DNA of 34,995 nucleotides from Rubrobacteraceae bacterium (GTDB lineage: Bacteria; Actinomycetota; Rubrobacteria; Rubrobacterales; Rubrobacteraceae): contig JAUJNO010000004.1 of the NCBI GenBank assembly GCA_030448125.1, positions 260,769-295,763 on the forward strand. Reading direction: 5' to 3'. The notes below the pieces were generated by a model that was given only the letters and a program-made list of their open reading frames with translations, was not told the DNA's origin and ran no database searches. The translations under genes were made by a program, and so were the position numbers. Positions 17,320-26,159 of the stretch are shown piece by piece (positions within the stretch are counted from its first letter, which is position 1; each line of letters opens with the position of its first letter).

Positions 17320-17430
17320 TTCTGCCGCGCCTAAGGGAGGGGTTGCGGCGGAAAGGAAGTCGCTTACCTGTAGAATCCCCCTGACCCCTCGGCGAGGGTA
17401 TCCATGACCACCTCGGACTGTCACCCGCGC
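17320..17430 (-). pseudogene. Decayed start of a copy of the 12636-13064 gene
   Basis: The minus strand from 17430 down to 17320 aligns with the region 13050-12965: a ribosome-binding-like GAGGTGGTC, an ATG, then GGTAAGCGACTTCCTTTCC, then the CCGCAACCCCTCCCTTA core. The frame is broken by early stops. The dyad-symmetric repeat (TTCTGCCGC...GCGGCGGAA) at 17320-17356 is part of this copy. Confidence 0.5.
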
Positions 17431-17437
17431 GCCTCCT

Positions 17438-17764
17438 TTACCGAGAAGACCGTCCCTCTTCTTCTTGCAGCCTTTCGATCTCGTCGGGGAGGGCCATGAG
17501 GGTATTGCTGTGGTCCGGCTGGGTCAGGACCACCACTCGTACGTCCCCCAACACCGCGTAGGCGCTGACGACGCACCCGTAGCCGGAGTCGACGGCCATC
17601 CTGTTCAGGTGCCAGCTCTTGTCCTCGATCACCCCCCAGTCCCCGGCGGCGTGGCGGTCGAACAGGCGGTTCGGCTCCGCCCCGGCCTCTCCCAGCACGG
17701 CCAGGGCGTTCCGCGAAATGATCCTTCGCCCCAACGGAAAGAGACCCAGATCGGCCTCGTCCAT
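17438..17764 (-). CDS. Unknown small protein
   Basis: A 108-residue soluble protein, MDEADLGLFPLGRRIISRNA at the start, with GVIEDKSWHLNRMAVDSGYG and AVLGDVRVVVLTQPDHSNTL, and an acidic C-terminus (DEIERLQEEEGRSSR). ATG 17764 follows GAGGAGGCTGG. I recognise no family. The short beta-like middle with Asp/His residues does not form a known catalytic motif. Confidence 0.6.
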   Translation of the reverse strand: MDEADLGLFPLGRRIISRNALAVLGEAGAEPNRLFDRHAAGDWGVIEDKSWHLNRMAVDSGYGCVVSAYAVLGDVRVVVLTQPDHSNTLMALPDEIERLQEEEGRSSR

Positions 17765-17842
17765 AAAACCAGCCTCCTCTTCGATCCCCTACCGCCCCCT
17801 CGGGAGGACCGTACGCCTCCGACCGCGGACGGTTGGGTTTGG

Positions 17843-18472
17843 CTAGGACCTATCTCGTTGGCTGCTCGCTAGGGCTCGGCGGGCGCCTCCCGTCCTGGGC
17901 GGGGGGTCTTGCGTCCTCGGGGCGTCGGGCGGGACCGCCCTCCTCGGCTCCTCCGCCGGTGGCGCAGCGTCGTCACCCGCGGCCGGGGCGTCGGGCACAA
18001 CGTCCCCAGTCTCCGCGACGAGGTCTTCGTCCGGGGGCGGCCCCGTCCCCGGCGACGCGCCGGTCGTCGGGGGGATGTCCTCCGGCGAAGCGGCATCCGG
18101 CGGCTCGTCCGGGACGTCGTCCACCGGTTGTTCCCCTTGCTGAACGTCGGACGATCCCGGCGCGATGTCCCCCGGAACGCCACCACTCGCGAGAACTTCG
18201 CTTCCGGCCGCGGCACCGCTCGCAGGACCTCCCCCCGCTATGTCCCCCGGCGTGGTGCCCCCGATGCCCAAACGCCCCTTCGCCTGCTCGGCCAACGCCG
18301 CGTGCATCACTTGTGCCTCCCGGAAGAAGGCAGCGAGCTCGTCCCTGCCGGCCGCCTCGGCGTCCATTGTGTACATCTCGCAGTTCTCGGCCCCGTGCAG
18401 GGCGTGGTAGAGCACACTGATGAGGTTGTAGTGCTCGTCGCGGGTTCCGGTGGTCTGCTCTCCGGGATCCAT
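17843..18472 (-). CDS. Helical (ferritin-like?) protein with long disordered Pro/Asp-rich tail
   Basis: A 209-residue protein from ATG 18472, which follows AGGAGGATAAGG. The first 70 residues are helical with RDEHYNLISVLYHALHGAEN, a MYTMDAEAAGRDELAAFFRE helix and QVMHAALAEQAKGRLG, a pattern like small ferritin-like/four-helix proteins with possible Glu/His metal ligands. The remaining 140 residues are Pro/Gly/Asp/Glu-rich, low-complexity and probably disordered, rising in charge towards an Arg-rich end. Function unknown. It is divergent from, and 14 nt away from, the TnpB remnant. Confidence 0.6.
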   Translation of the reverse strand: MDPGEQTTGTRDEHYNLISVLYHALHGAENCEMYTMDAEAAGRDELAAFFREAQVMHAALAEQAKGRLGIGGTTPGDIAGGGPASGAAAGSEVLASGGVPGDIAPGSSDVQQGEQPVDDVPDEPPDAASPEDIPPTTGASPGTGPPPDEDLVAETGDVVPDAPAAGDDAAPPAEEPRRAVPPDAPRTQDPPPRTGGARRALASSQRDRS

Positions 18473-18486
18473 TCCTTATCCTCCTG

Positions 18487-19089
18487 GTGGGGTCGGGATC
18501 GCTCGGTTTTGCCTACCCGCGCCAAAAGCCGCGCAAACGGCCTATTGACCTTCTGGAACAAAAGCGCCTCTCCCGTAAAGTGAAGGGCTCCGGCAAGTAC
18601 CACAAGCAGCGCAAGCGGGTGGCAAGGGTGCATAGCCGCATCCGGGACCAGAGGCGAAACTTCCTGCACCAGCTCACCACGCGGCTCGCTAGACGTTACG
18701 ACGTTATCTGTTGCGAGTCGCTGGCGGTCAAGAACATGGTTAAGAACCATAACCTCGCCTTGTCCATCTCGGACGCGGGGTGGGGAGCGCTCACCGACAT
18801 GCTGCGCTACAAGGCTACGCTTTATGGAAAGACGCTTGTGGAAGTGGATAGGTGGTTGCCGTCTACTAAGACGTGTAGTTCGTGCGGGCATGTCGTGGAG
18901 AGTCTGCCGCTCGACGTTCGTTCGTGGACGTGTTCGGCTTGCGGAACCGAACACGACCGGGACACAAACGCTGCTAAAAACATCGAAGCCGTAGGGACTA
19001 CGGTACTTGCCCGTGGAGAGGGAGTGAGTCCGGCGCTGGCGCACGTCAGCGGGGCGTCCTTTGATGAAGCGGGAATCCCGCCGCTTTAG
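18487..19089 (+). pseudogene. tnpB: TnpB (IS200/IS605-type RNA-guided nuclease) C-terminal part
   Basis: About 200 residues remain of a protein usually 350-400 long. Present are KRLSRKVKGSGKYHKQRKR, the RuvC-II Glu (E77, CCESLAVKNM), ISDAGWGALTDMLRYKA, the zinc-ribbon cysteines CSSCG and CSACG (130/133 and 149/152), and the RuvC-III Asp in DRDTNAAKNI (D159). The N-terminal domain and the RuvC-I Asp are missing, so it cannot be an active nuclease. Similarity begins near 18520, beside the start of the 18472 gene, which suggests a deletion rather than a recent insertion. Confidence 0.9.
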
Positions 19090-19115
19090 CGGATGGGAGG
19101 GTTCAACTTCTACTC
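19062..19115 (+). mobile_element. Probable right end of the IS605-type element
   Basis: After the TnpB stop there is a hairpin-forming stretch (GCGGGAATCCCGC and CCGCTTTAGCGG) followed by GGGAGGGTTCAAC. This form is typical of IS200/IS605 right ends, which also carry the guide-RNA 3' part. No left end or TnpA is visible. Confidence 0.55.
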
Positions 19116-20151
19116 ACCCCAGGTCTTGCGCAGGACACGGACCCAATTCTCGTGAGCGAGTCTCTTTCGAAGCGCCCCTTCGTCGTAGCCTCGGTCCCTG
19201 AGCACCGACATCAGCCTCGGCAGGCCCGACACATCACCTATCTCCTGCGAGATCAAAACCCCATCGAAGTCGGAGCCGAAGCCGACCCTGTCGATCCCGA
19301 CTCGCTCTACCAGGTAGTCGATCTGCCGGACCATCACTTCCAGAGAATTGCTTGCATCCTGGGCCGCGTCCTCACGAGGAAGTTGACCGCGAAGTTGAGG
19401 CCGACCATTCCGTCGGAGGCGGCTATGGCGTCGAGCTGCGGATCCGTGAGGTTTCGGGTGGAGGGGCAGAGGGCGTAAGCGTTGGAGTGGCTCGCAACGA
19501 GTGGGGCATCCGGGAGAGCTGCCACGTCCCAGAAGCCTCGCTCGTTTAGGTGGGACACATCGATCATGATGCGGAGGTTGTTGCAGGCGCGAACCAACTC
19601 CCTACCGGCTTCGGTTAGCCCCGGCCCTGTATCCGGTGAGCGCTGAAAGTGCACGGCGACACCCTCAGCAAAGGCGTTCGGCCGACCCCAGACAAGGCCT
19701 AGTGAGCGCAGCCCCGCCCGGTAGAGCACGTGCAGCGCGTCGAGGTCGGTATCGATCGCGTCGGCGCCCTCCATGTGGAGCACCGCCGCCGTACTTCCTC
19801 GTCCAGGCACCGTTGTAGTTCAGCAACGGTGCGGACGACCCGGAACTTCCCGTCCGAGTGATCCTCGATCCTAAACAGTATGGCAGTATCGGCCATCGTG
19901 CGGCGCAACGCATACGCGACATCGAGTGCGGGTGGAAGCCCCCTTGGGAGTGCGTTCGGGCGTCTGGGGTGAGGGAATCCAGACGGCAAAGAAGCCGCCC
20001 CCGAAGCCCCCTCCCGTGCCCGGGGCAGATCCAGGTGGCCCCGGTCACGCGCGCTCGAAGAATGCGCTGGGTCCGCCCCATCCGGCCCACCGAGCCTTAG
20101 CAGTACGTCGTTGTGTCCATCGAACACGACCGGAAATACATTCCGACTCAT
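19110..20151 (-). pseudogene. Membrane dipeptidase (peptidase M19 family), several frameshifts
   Basis: Zinc-dependent dipeptidase family. From ATG 20151 (after AAGGGAG) the frames give MSRNVFPVVFDGHNDVLLRL with the metal-binding DGHND, then GFGGGFFAVWIPSPQTPERT, PPALDVAYALRRTMADTAIL, STAAVLHMEGADAIDTDLDA, IMIDVSHLNERGFWDVA (second His), LVASHSNAYALCPSTRNL and GIDRVGFGSDFDG. At least four single-base shifts separate them: near 20007-20011, on the way back to the next block, near 19797, and near 19374. The pieces are collinear and well conserved. It is either decayed or hit by sequence errors. The TnpB remnant's right end abuts its stop. Confidence 0.8.
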
Positions 20152-20565
20152 ACGAGCATCTCCCTTCTTGACACACTTATGCAATTGCGAAGCTATGAAG
20201 TCGATGGCTTAGTATTGTAAGCCAAGTTGCTCCCTAGCCGGATAGTCAATATCCTCCCGATCCGATGCAGATACGGGCTTCGTTCGTCGGCTCACCATGC
20301 ATGAGACGCATGACCTTACGGTCCTAGGTGAGGATGGGAGAAAACTCTTGTGAATCGGATTATCCCCATTGCGCCATTGTGTCAGACATTGCAGCATAAC
20401 TCCTTTCTGAATGGCGTTATACGGTACGCAGCAGTATGATTGCTAGTTAGCCGGACCAACTTGAACTGGTTCTGTGGCGAGCATCCAAGAGGTGCCGCTG
20501 AGATCATGAGGCCCAGCATTGAACTATCGGTATTTGTCGCAGACTCGGCGCAAGCAGGGAGGCCC
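20152..20565. other. Intergenic stretch, no gene seen
   Basis: Upstream region of the dipeptidase. No coding region, RNA gene or repeat could be supported. GC content is lower than in the flanks. Confidence 0.35.
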
Positions 20566-21145
20566 ATGATGGAGGCGGACCAGTGGATAAGCTTAGTGGC
20601 CATTTGTTTTGGCATTTTGACAGCAGCTGGTACGACATTTGCTACGATATGGGCTAATGATCGGCAGCGGAAACGAGAGAGGTAAGCCACAAGGGAGCAA
20701 GACGAGCGTGCAATGCAACGTGAACAAGAACAGAGGCTCGAGCAAGAGCGCCGCAACTTCGTTGAATCAGCTCATGCCGCTGGTCTCACCTCCTTGCCGA
20801 CTACCCGCCTGGACAGCACGCGAATGACGAAGACGTTCGCGCTCATATATCTCGACTCCGCTCGAGCGGGCCGACGTCAGCTCCTCGAGGCCGAGGTACT
20901 TTGATCGGCCTTGTATCCTTCGCCGCAGGCCCAAGTAGGCTGCCGGGTACGTTGGCCAGGCAATCAACAATGTGGTTTTCTGTGAAGAAACGGCACTGAA
21001 GGTGGAATCGGAAGACGAACGGAGCCGGTGGCTCGGTGCAGCGGCCAAAACACATCATGATTGTCGGGAAGAGATTCGGAAGCTCGTGCGCGAGCTTCGC
21101 GGGCCGTTTCCATGGGAGTACGGTCTGGGAAAGGGGCAAAGATAA
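20566..21145 (+). pseudogene. Membrane-anchored coiled-coil protein, interrupted
   Basis: From ATG 20566 (after AGGGAGG) the frame gives MMEADQWISLVAICFGILTA, a membrane helix, then TIWANDRQRKRER and TAA at 20683-20685. Reading on in the same frame gives REQDERAMQREQEQRLEQER, a coiled coil, to TGA at 20904. After a shift, AINNVVFCEETALKVESEDE and EEIRKLVRELRGPFPWEYG run to TAA at 21143-21145. The parts look like one protein broken by a nonsense codon and a frameshift. No function can be assigned. Confidence 0.5.
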
Positions 21146-21473
21146 CGATCCAAAGGCGCGTCAATCAGACGCGTGAGTCGCCTAACTCACGGCTGAACCG
21201 GCGAACCGTTCGGCGGCCCATTTGCGCAAGCAGGTCCCCTGACGTTTCAAGCAACACTGCATGACGGGAACACTATCACGATTGAGGTGTCTGGCACCAG
21301 TCCCAATACCCTGCTGTCGATCAATCCGCACTCCCGCCGAGGGTCCGAAGACCGAAGAGATATCCCCTCCCGGCGGATAGCTACGCAGGGAAACGGAAGA
21401 TATATCGAGCAGGCGAGGGGTTGGAGGGTCAACGATACTACGCACCGCTGTCAAGGCTTGAGATCTTCAGGAT
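21146..21473. other. Intergenic stretch with a short coding-like fragment
   Basis: On the minus strand, about 21265-21173 read AVLLETSGDLLAQMGRRTVR followed by RFSRELGDSRV and a stop. It looks protein-like but has no start or family. The rest shows nothing I can support. Confidence 0.3.
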
Positions 21474-22675
21474 CTACAGGCTCCAGATCTGTCGTCTGGC
21501 GGCGAGCACCGCCAGCGTGACGGCAACGCAGCCGCCCCCCATGACCACGCCACCCACAGGGCGCCTGCCCATTCGGCGACGGCGCCGATCAGGATCGCTC
21601 CCAGCGGCATTAGTCCTCTATCCATCAGTGCGATGCTCGCGGGCCCGGCCTACGGAGCCGATCCGGCACCCGGGTTTGGAGGGTGACGCGACTCATCGTG
21701 CGGTACGTTGCGCTGGCGAGCCCCACCAGGAATATCATAACTGCTGCGGTGACGAGGTTTGGGCGGTCATAAACAGGAGAAGGAACAGGCCGAAGCCGAT
21801 GGTCGAACACACCAACCATTTTCCCGCCCCTTCCGTTTCGCTACCCAGAGACAGCCACGCTGATCCTACGGAGCGCCCGCCGCGGCGACCGAAAGCAGGA
21901 TGCCAAGCCCTTCCGGTCCGAGTTGCAAGAGATCCTCCGCAAACAGCGGCATCATAGCGGTGTAAGGAAACGCGAACACCATAGGCACCACGGCCAGGAT
22001 CAAAGAGACTGGACGGACGGGTTGTTCTTCACGCGTAAACAGCCGCCTCTTGGATATCCGCTTTTATGTTGTTGAAAACGGCATCCCTGTTGGATTCCGG
22101 GTGAACAACGAACAGAGAGAGCAACACGGCCACGATGCTACACCCGCTGATCCAGAACACATCCTCGACCTCCATAACGGCCAGCAAGGTTCCGGCAAGC
22201 GCCGGTCCCACGATGCGAGAAAGGTTTCGCACGGCGCTGTCGACCGCAACCGCGCTGGCTACCTGGCTTTCCGGCACCAAATTCGGGATCAGGGAATTGC
22301 GAACCGGGATAACCACGGCCATCAAGGCCGAGCGTAGCGTCACCACGACGGCCAACAGCCAGAATGGACTGTCCGCCGCCAACAAGTATCCGACGCAGAA
22401 CGTTGAAGGCATGATCCCGGCCTGCAGCAGGATCAACAGCTTTCGACGGTCGCTTCGATCCGCCAGTACGCCGGCTGGGACGCTAAGCAAGAAAGCGGGA
22501 ACCATCCGACAGGCGTTGATCAAGCCAGGTACAATGCGGAGCCGGTGAACTCGAGAACCGCCCAGTTCAAAGCGACCAGGGTCATCCACTCACCTGCCTG
22601 GCTTACCAGGTTTCCGGCCGCGAAGATCCCGAAGGACCGGGAACGTAGGGCAAAACGCGTCGGAGAGAAACGCAC
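21474..22675 (-). pseudogene. MFS transporter (MFS_3/EntS-like), several frameshifts
   Basis: From a GTG at 22675 one frame gives RSRSFGIFAAGNLVSQAGEW and MTLVALNWAVLEFTGSALYL. A second (22589-22029) gives LINACRMVPAFLLSVPAGVL followed by ADRSDRRKLLIL, the MFS loop motif, and NLVPESQVASAVAVDSAVRN with LSRIVGPALAGTLLAV. Others give IFLVGLASATYRTMSRVTLQ and finally VGGVVMGGGCVAVTLAVLAA ending at TAG 21474. The order fits MFS_3 efflux proteins related to EntS. Several indels split it, so it is probably dead unless the sequence is wrong. Substrate unknown. Confidence 0.7.
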
Positions 22676-22834
22676 CTCTACTCTTGCCCTAGGATCTAAA
22701 CTCGTTCAGAGGATCGGGGACCCTCGACCAATGCAGCAAAATCGCGCTGCTCACCATTGTACCTCTCGCTGCTTGTGCCATAGGGTTCGGGACTTCCGCG
22801 AACGTTAGAAATTAGAAGTCGGCCAGCATCATGT

Positions 22835-23452
22835 CTACGCTGGTTTTTGCTCTCCTTCGGGAATACCAGACTCTATGATCTTCTCAGCTTCCTCTCTACG
22901 AGCTTCGTCACCAGTAATGAGATACGCTCTACGCAAGTAATCGATAGACGCGAGAGGGTTGTTTTCTAGCTGGTCTGCCACTGTCACGAAATATTCGGCT
23001 CGCTCAAAGAAGTACGTAAGGTACTTAGCAATCTTCTGGTCGAAGTCCTCACCGTACTCGATATACTCTGTTCTTACGAAGTCAGGGGGACTTTGGCCTC
23101 TTTCGTCTTGATTACGAGGGTTTCCTTGCCCAGGCTTTGGGCAATACCAACCTCGTAGAAGACGTTGCACTGCGTCGTTGTTGGCATGTCCTTGTGAACG
23201 ATCGCTATCGCCAAAAGGAACAGCAACGATCATGTTCCATATTTTAATCAGGAAGTCTCTACCGGTTATTTCACTGTTGGCGTCGATCAGCGCAATGTCA
23301 TGGGTATCTAAGAGACGCCTTAAATCCTGCCGAACGCTGTCAACCTCTTCCGGTACCGTACCTCCTAACTGAGTCATGAGGAAGCAGGTGCGCGGACGGT
23401 ATTTTACCTTGCGTGTGTGGACGTCCCCATCAACGAGGCCATATAGGATCAT
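22835..23452 (-). CDS. TIR/nucleoside 2-deoxyribosyltransferase-like protein, two compensating frameshifts
   Basis: The frame is open for 205 residues, but its middle makes sense only in a second frame between 23213-23216 (AAAA run) and 23085-23089 (GGGGG run). Restored, it has the strand RPRTCFLMTQLGG, DIALIDANSEITGRDFLIKI, VHKDMPTTTQCNVFYEVGIA with a conserved Glu, SLGKETLVIKTKEAKVP, then SDFVRTEYIEYG. This is the TIR-like/deoxyribosyltransferase-like nucleotide-binding fold, followed by about 70 residues of helices (LASIDYLRRAYLITGDEARR). The start ATG overlaps the stop of the small gene at 23449-23601 by 4 nt (ATGA). Phage-defence effector or nucleotide-processing enzyme are both possible. 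Confidence 0.65.
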   Translation of the reverse strand: MILYGLVDGDVHTRKVKYRPRTCFLMTQLGGTVPEEVDSVRQDLRRLLDTHDIALIDANSEITGRDFLIKIWNMIVAVPFGDSDRSQGHANNDAVQRLLRGWYCPKPGQGNPRNQDERGQSPPDFVRTEYIEYGEDFDQKIAKYLTYFFERAEYFVTVADQLENNPLASIDYLRRAYLITGDEARREEAEKIIESGIPEGEQKPA

Positions 23453-23601
23453 CTACTTCTCTTGCGCGCTACAGGCACCCCTTTATATGGACCGCTGCTC
23501 TTCTTATGGGCGACGATTTTTCCTGCACCACGGTCGATCTTCACGTAGCGTCCCGTCTTGGGATTCTTTACCTGAACGACATTGCGCTTCTTGCTGGCCA
23601 T
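23449..23601 (-). CDS. 50-residue basic protein, first gene of TIR/NDT-like module
   Basis: A short gene of 51 codons. It reads MASKKRNVVQVKNPKTGRYV, KIDRGAGKIVAHKKSSGPYK, GVPVARKRSR and TGA. It is strongly basic (about 15 Lys/Arg) and ends in an Arg-rich tail, so nucleic-acid binding is possible. GGAGG lies 10 nt before the ATG, and TATAAT at 23641-23636 may be its -10. Its stop overlaps the next start as ATGA, a sign of translational coupling with the TIR/NDT-like protein. Function is not known. Confidence 0.75.
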   Translation of the reverse strand: MASKKRNVVQVKNPKTGRYVKIDRGAGKIVAHKKSSGPYKGVPVARKRSR

Positions 23602-23635
23602 CGCTGCGTAGCCTCCGTTACGTATCCTCTAAATA

Positions 23636-23641
23636 ATTATA
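23636..23641 (-). promoter_or_regulatory. Possible -10 box for the 23449-23601 operon
   Basis: A perfect TATAAT on the minus strand, about 35 nt before the small gene's ATG. The -35 position (23659-23664, GCGGAT) is poor. Confidence 0.4.
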
Positions 23642-23656
23642 CAGTTGTCTAGCCCG

Positions 23657-23856
23657 CTATCCGCACCTTCTGCCCCCATGTCTCTCCCGGTTCGCCGTAG
23701 CCAGGGTCGCTATTCGGGATCGTCTGGTGGCGGCAGCGCGAACACAGTTCGGTCGGTTGCTTACCGGACCCACGTCAACCGCCGCAGCGGTGGCCAACCC
23801 TTGCAGGTGGGTCCTCTTCAAGCCCCGGTAGCGTGCCTGGCGCAACCCAAAGCCCT
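23657..23856 (-). mobile_element. IS1182-like transposase C-terminal remnant
   Basis: After an in-frame TAG the minus strand reads FGLRQARYRGLKRTHLQGLA then TAAAVDV. The pattern FGLRxARYRGLxKxxLQ...AAA is the C-terminal end of IS1182-type DDE transposases. A second frame continues for about 30 more codons (RAAATRRSRIATLA). Only the end of the gene remains. Confidence 0.6.
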
Positions 23857-23907
23857 AGCCCGATGTGCTAGAACAATCCAGAATACACAACGGTCAATAG
23901 GAGAGAC

Positions 23908-24176
23908 ATGGCGAAGACCCACAAGGTAACCTTTCGGCGCAGAGGCGTAACCATAGATTGCGCCGAGGACGAGTACATCCTCGAAAAGCCGAAGACGCTG
24001 GGCTCAGGCTTCCCTACGACTGCCGCAGCGGCACCTGCACCACCTGTATTGTAAAGTGCCTCGAAGGCGAGATGGACCAGGACCTCGCTTTTGCGCTGGA
24101 CGACCTTGATCTGGAGCAAGGCTGGCGCCTCATCTGCATCGGCAGCCCGCTTTCGGACGTGGTGCTGGATAGATAG
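23908..24176 (+). CDS. [2Fe-2S] plant-type ferredoxin, one frameshift
   Basis: Small electron carrier. ATG 23908 follows AATAGGAGAGAC and reads MAKTHKVTFRRRGVTIDCAE then DEYILEK. The second frame continues AEDAGLRLPYDCRSGTCTTC, IVKCLEGEMDQ and GWRLICIGSPLSDVV, with the iron-sulphur cysteines C-x4-C-x2-C and the distal C of LICIG. Adding one A to the AAAA run at 23984-23987 joins them. The full length of about 89 residues is normal. It could donate electrons to an oxygenase or dehydrogenase, possibly the FAD enzyme just downstream, which is inference from position only. Confidence 0.8.
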
Positions 24177-24345
24177 TAGCTAGAGTGTGTAGCTATCCCC
24201 AGAGGCAAACCGGAACCTTTTAGAAGCTTGAACCAGCCTGGCTCGGGGAGAGCCCGTATCCCGACCATACCTCCCTCTCTCGGATTGTGTACATTTCACG
24301 GGATAGAGGAAGCCGAAAGGCAAGCGGCATGGACAGGAAAAGGTT

Positions 24346-25751
24346 TTGCCAAACTACGATGTGGTGGCCATCGGTAGCGATTTCGCAGGCTCGACAGCTA
24401 CGTTGAGCTTCCTGGAGACGACGGAGAAGGCCGGCCAGGTTGGCCGTGCGGCGTTGATCGAGGCGGGAAAGAAAGGCACATGGCCGGGAGGTTCGCGCTG
24501 GACGAAGCCTTTCTGCGACTCAATCGCGACAACACACTCTTAGGCGACCGGGCCGAAAGAGTGGAGCAGAACCTGTCGGACCTCGACTACTGGCGCAAGC
24601 TCGAGGACGAGGTGCCGAACACGGTCACGTGTTCATGGAGGACCACGGCGTCAAGCTGATCCATCACGACGAGGAGAACGCCGCCCTGGAGTTCGAGGAG
24701 CAGCACTTCGCCCACCCGGTAGGTGGTGGCAAGGAAATCATCGATGAGTACTTGATCCTCATCGCGAAGTACGAGACCGCCGACATTTTCTACGATCACG
24801 AGGCGACCGAGCTGACCCTCGACGACGAGGGGCGGGTCAACGGCGTCGTCGTGCGTGAGCCCGACGGTCAACAGCGCACCATTACCGCCGGTACGGTCGT
24901 CCTGGCCTGTGGTGGCTTCGAGGAGACCCGGATATGCTCACGCAGCATCTTGGTGAGGACGCGGCTGACCTTCCGATCATCGCTCCCGGCATCAAGTACA
25001 ACCGCGGCGCCGACATCCGTATGGCGATGGAGATCGGGGCCGGCGCGGCCGTACAGTTCGACATGGTCCACGCCGAGCTCGTCGACCCGCGAGCGAAGAC
25101 GCCCCACTCGGTCATCTGGGGCCAGAACTACGGGATCGTGGTCAACGAGAACTGCGAACGCTTCCACGACGAGGGCGAGGACTACCTCTTCGCCACCACC
25201 GAGTCGATGCCTACGACACCTGGCGTCACCAGAACCAGAAGTCGTACTTCATCACCGACAAGACCGTGATGGATCGCTTCGAGGGTAGTTGGGTCTACGA
25301 GACGGCCGCCCTACCGCCGGAACAGTCCGACACGATCGGTGGTCTGGCCGAGAAGTTCGGCCTCGACCCGACGAAGCTCGAGGAGACCGTCAGCGAGTTC
25401 AACGCGGCCTGCGGCTCCGGCGACTGGGACCTGGTCGAGATGTACGGTAAAAAGACCTCGGGAATCACGCCGCCGAAATCGAACTGGGCAAACCCGATCG
25501 TCGAAGCGCCGTTCTCGGGGTTCCCGATAACGGCACAACTCAAGTTCACCTTTGGCGGGCTAAAGGTCGACACGGACGGGCGCGTGCTAAACACGAACGA
25601 GGAGCCGATCCCCGGTCTCTACGCCGCCGACGAGATCACGGGTCTCTACCACAAGCATCCACCGGCAACGTCGGTGTTGCGGGCGAATACCTTCGAACGC
25701 ATCGTCGGCGCGAACGTCGCCGAATCACTCTCGGCTGCGGCAACCGGATAG
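24346..25751 (+). pseudogene. FAD-dependent fumarate reductase/tricarballylate dehydrogenase-like protein, several frameshifts
   Basis: Flavoprotein of the fumarate reductase/3-ketosteroid dehydrogenase superfamily. Blocks in order are YDVVAIGSDFAGSTATLSF (FAD-binding), GTWPGGSRWTKPF, HGVKLIHHDEENAALEFEE, AGTVVLACGGFEE, MLTQHLGEDAADLPIIAPGI, RMAMEIGAGAAVQFDMVHAE, NYGIVVNENCERFHDEGEDY, SYFITDKTVMDRFEGSWVYE, FSGFPITAQLKFTFGGLKVD and PIPGLYAADEITGLYHKHPP. Shifts lie near 24510-24512, 24630, 24930 and 25209. The Rossmann motif is GSDFAG where GSGFAG is expected, which argues for real decay. A strong hairpin follows. Confidence 0.8.
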
Positions 25752-25772
25752 GACCCGTTTCGCTCGTCGCTT

Positions 25773-25799
25773 CCGGGGCGGGAAGGTATTCCGCCCCGG
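25773..25799 (+). terminator. Strong hairpin after the FAD dehydrogenase
   Basis: CCGGGGCGG (25773-25781) pairs perfectly with CCGCCCCGG (25791-25799) around a 9-nt loop, 21 nt after the stop. Confidence 0.65.
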
Positions 25800-25936
25800 C
25801 GCCTGGACTTTGGTGCTTTGCCCAACCCTTCACCGCCATCCCGCTCGGCGCGGACCAGGAAGAACGAAGGGTGTGCTAGACGCCTTCGTGCAAAAGGGGG
25901 TAGTATTCGGAAGAGCGATCAGGAAGGGAAATTGCT

Positions 25937-26122
25937 TTGGAAGATCTTAACCCCATAGCCGCTAAAGGCGCGCAAAAGATAGAAGAAGATCTACGACGGA
26001 TCTACGGACCGCGTATAGAAAAACTGGTTCAGATAGGCGCGACCCGCGAACTCGCCGAGTACCTCGTCGGCCTCGAAATAAGGGTCGCCCAACTCGAACA
26101 GGGGCCGCCCACGAATCGGTAA
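25937..26122 (+). CDS. Small unknown protein
   Basis: A 61-residue helical, charged protein from TTG 25937, preceded by AGGAAGGGAAATTGC. It reads MEDLNPIAAKGAQKIEEDLR, then RIYGPRIEKLVQIGATRELA and EYLVGLEIRVAQLEQG. It lacks membrane or signal segments. Codon use is host-like. No family recognised. Confidence 0.55.
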   Translation: MEDLNPIAAKGAQKIEEDLRRIYGPRIEKLVQIGATRELAEYLVGLEIRVAQLEQGPPTNR

Positions 26123-26159
26123 CGGCCCGCTGGACGCGCCGACCGCGCGCGCCCTTCAT

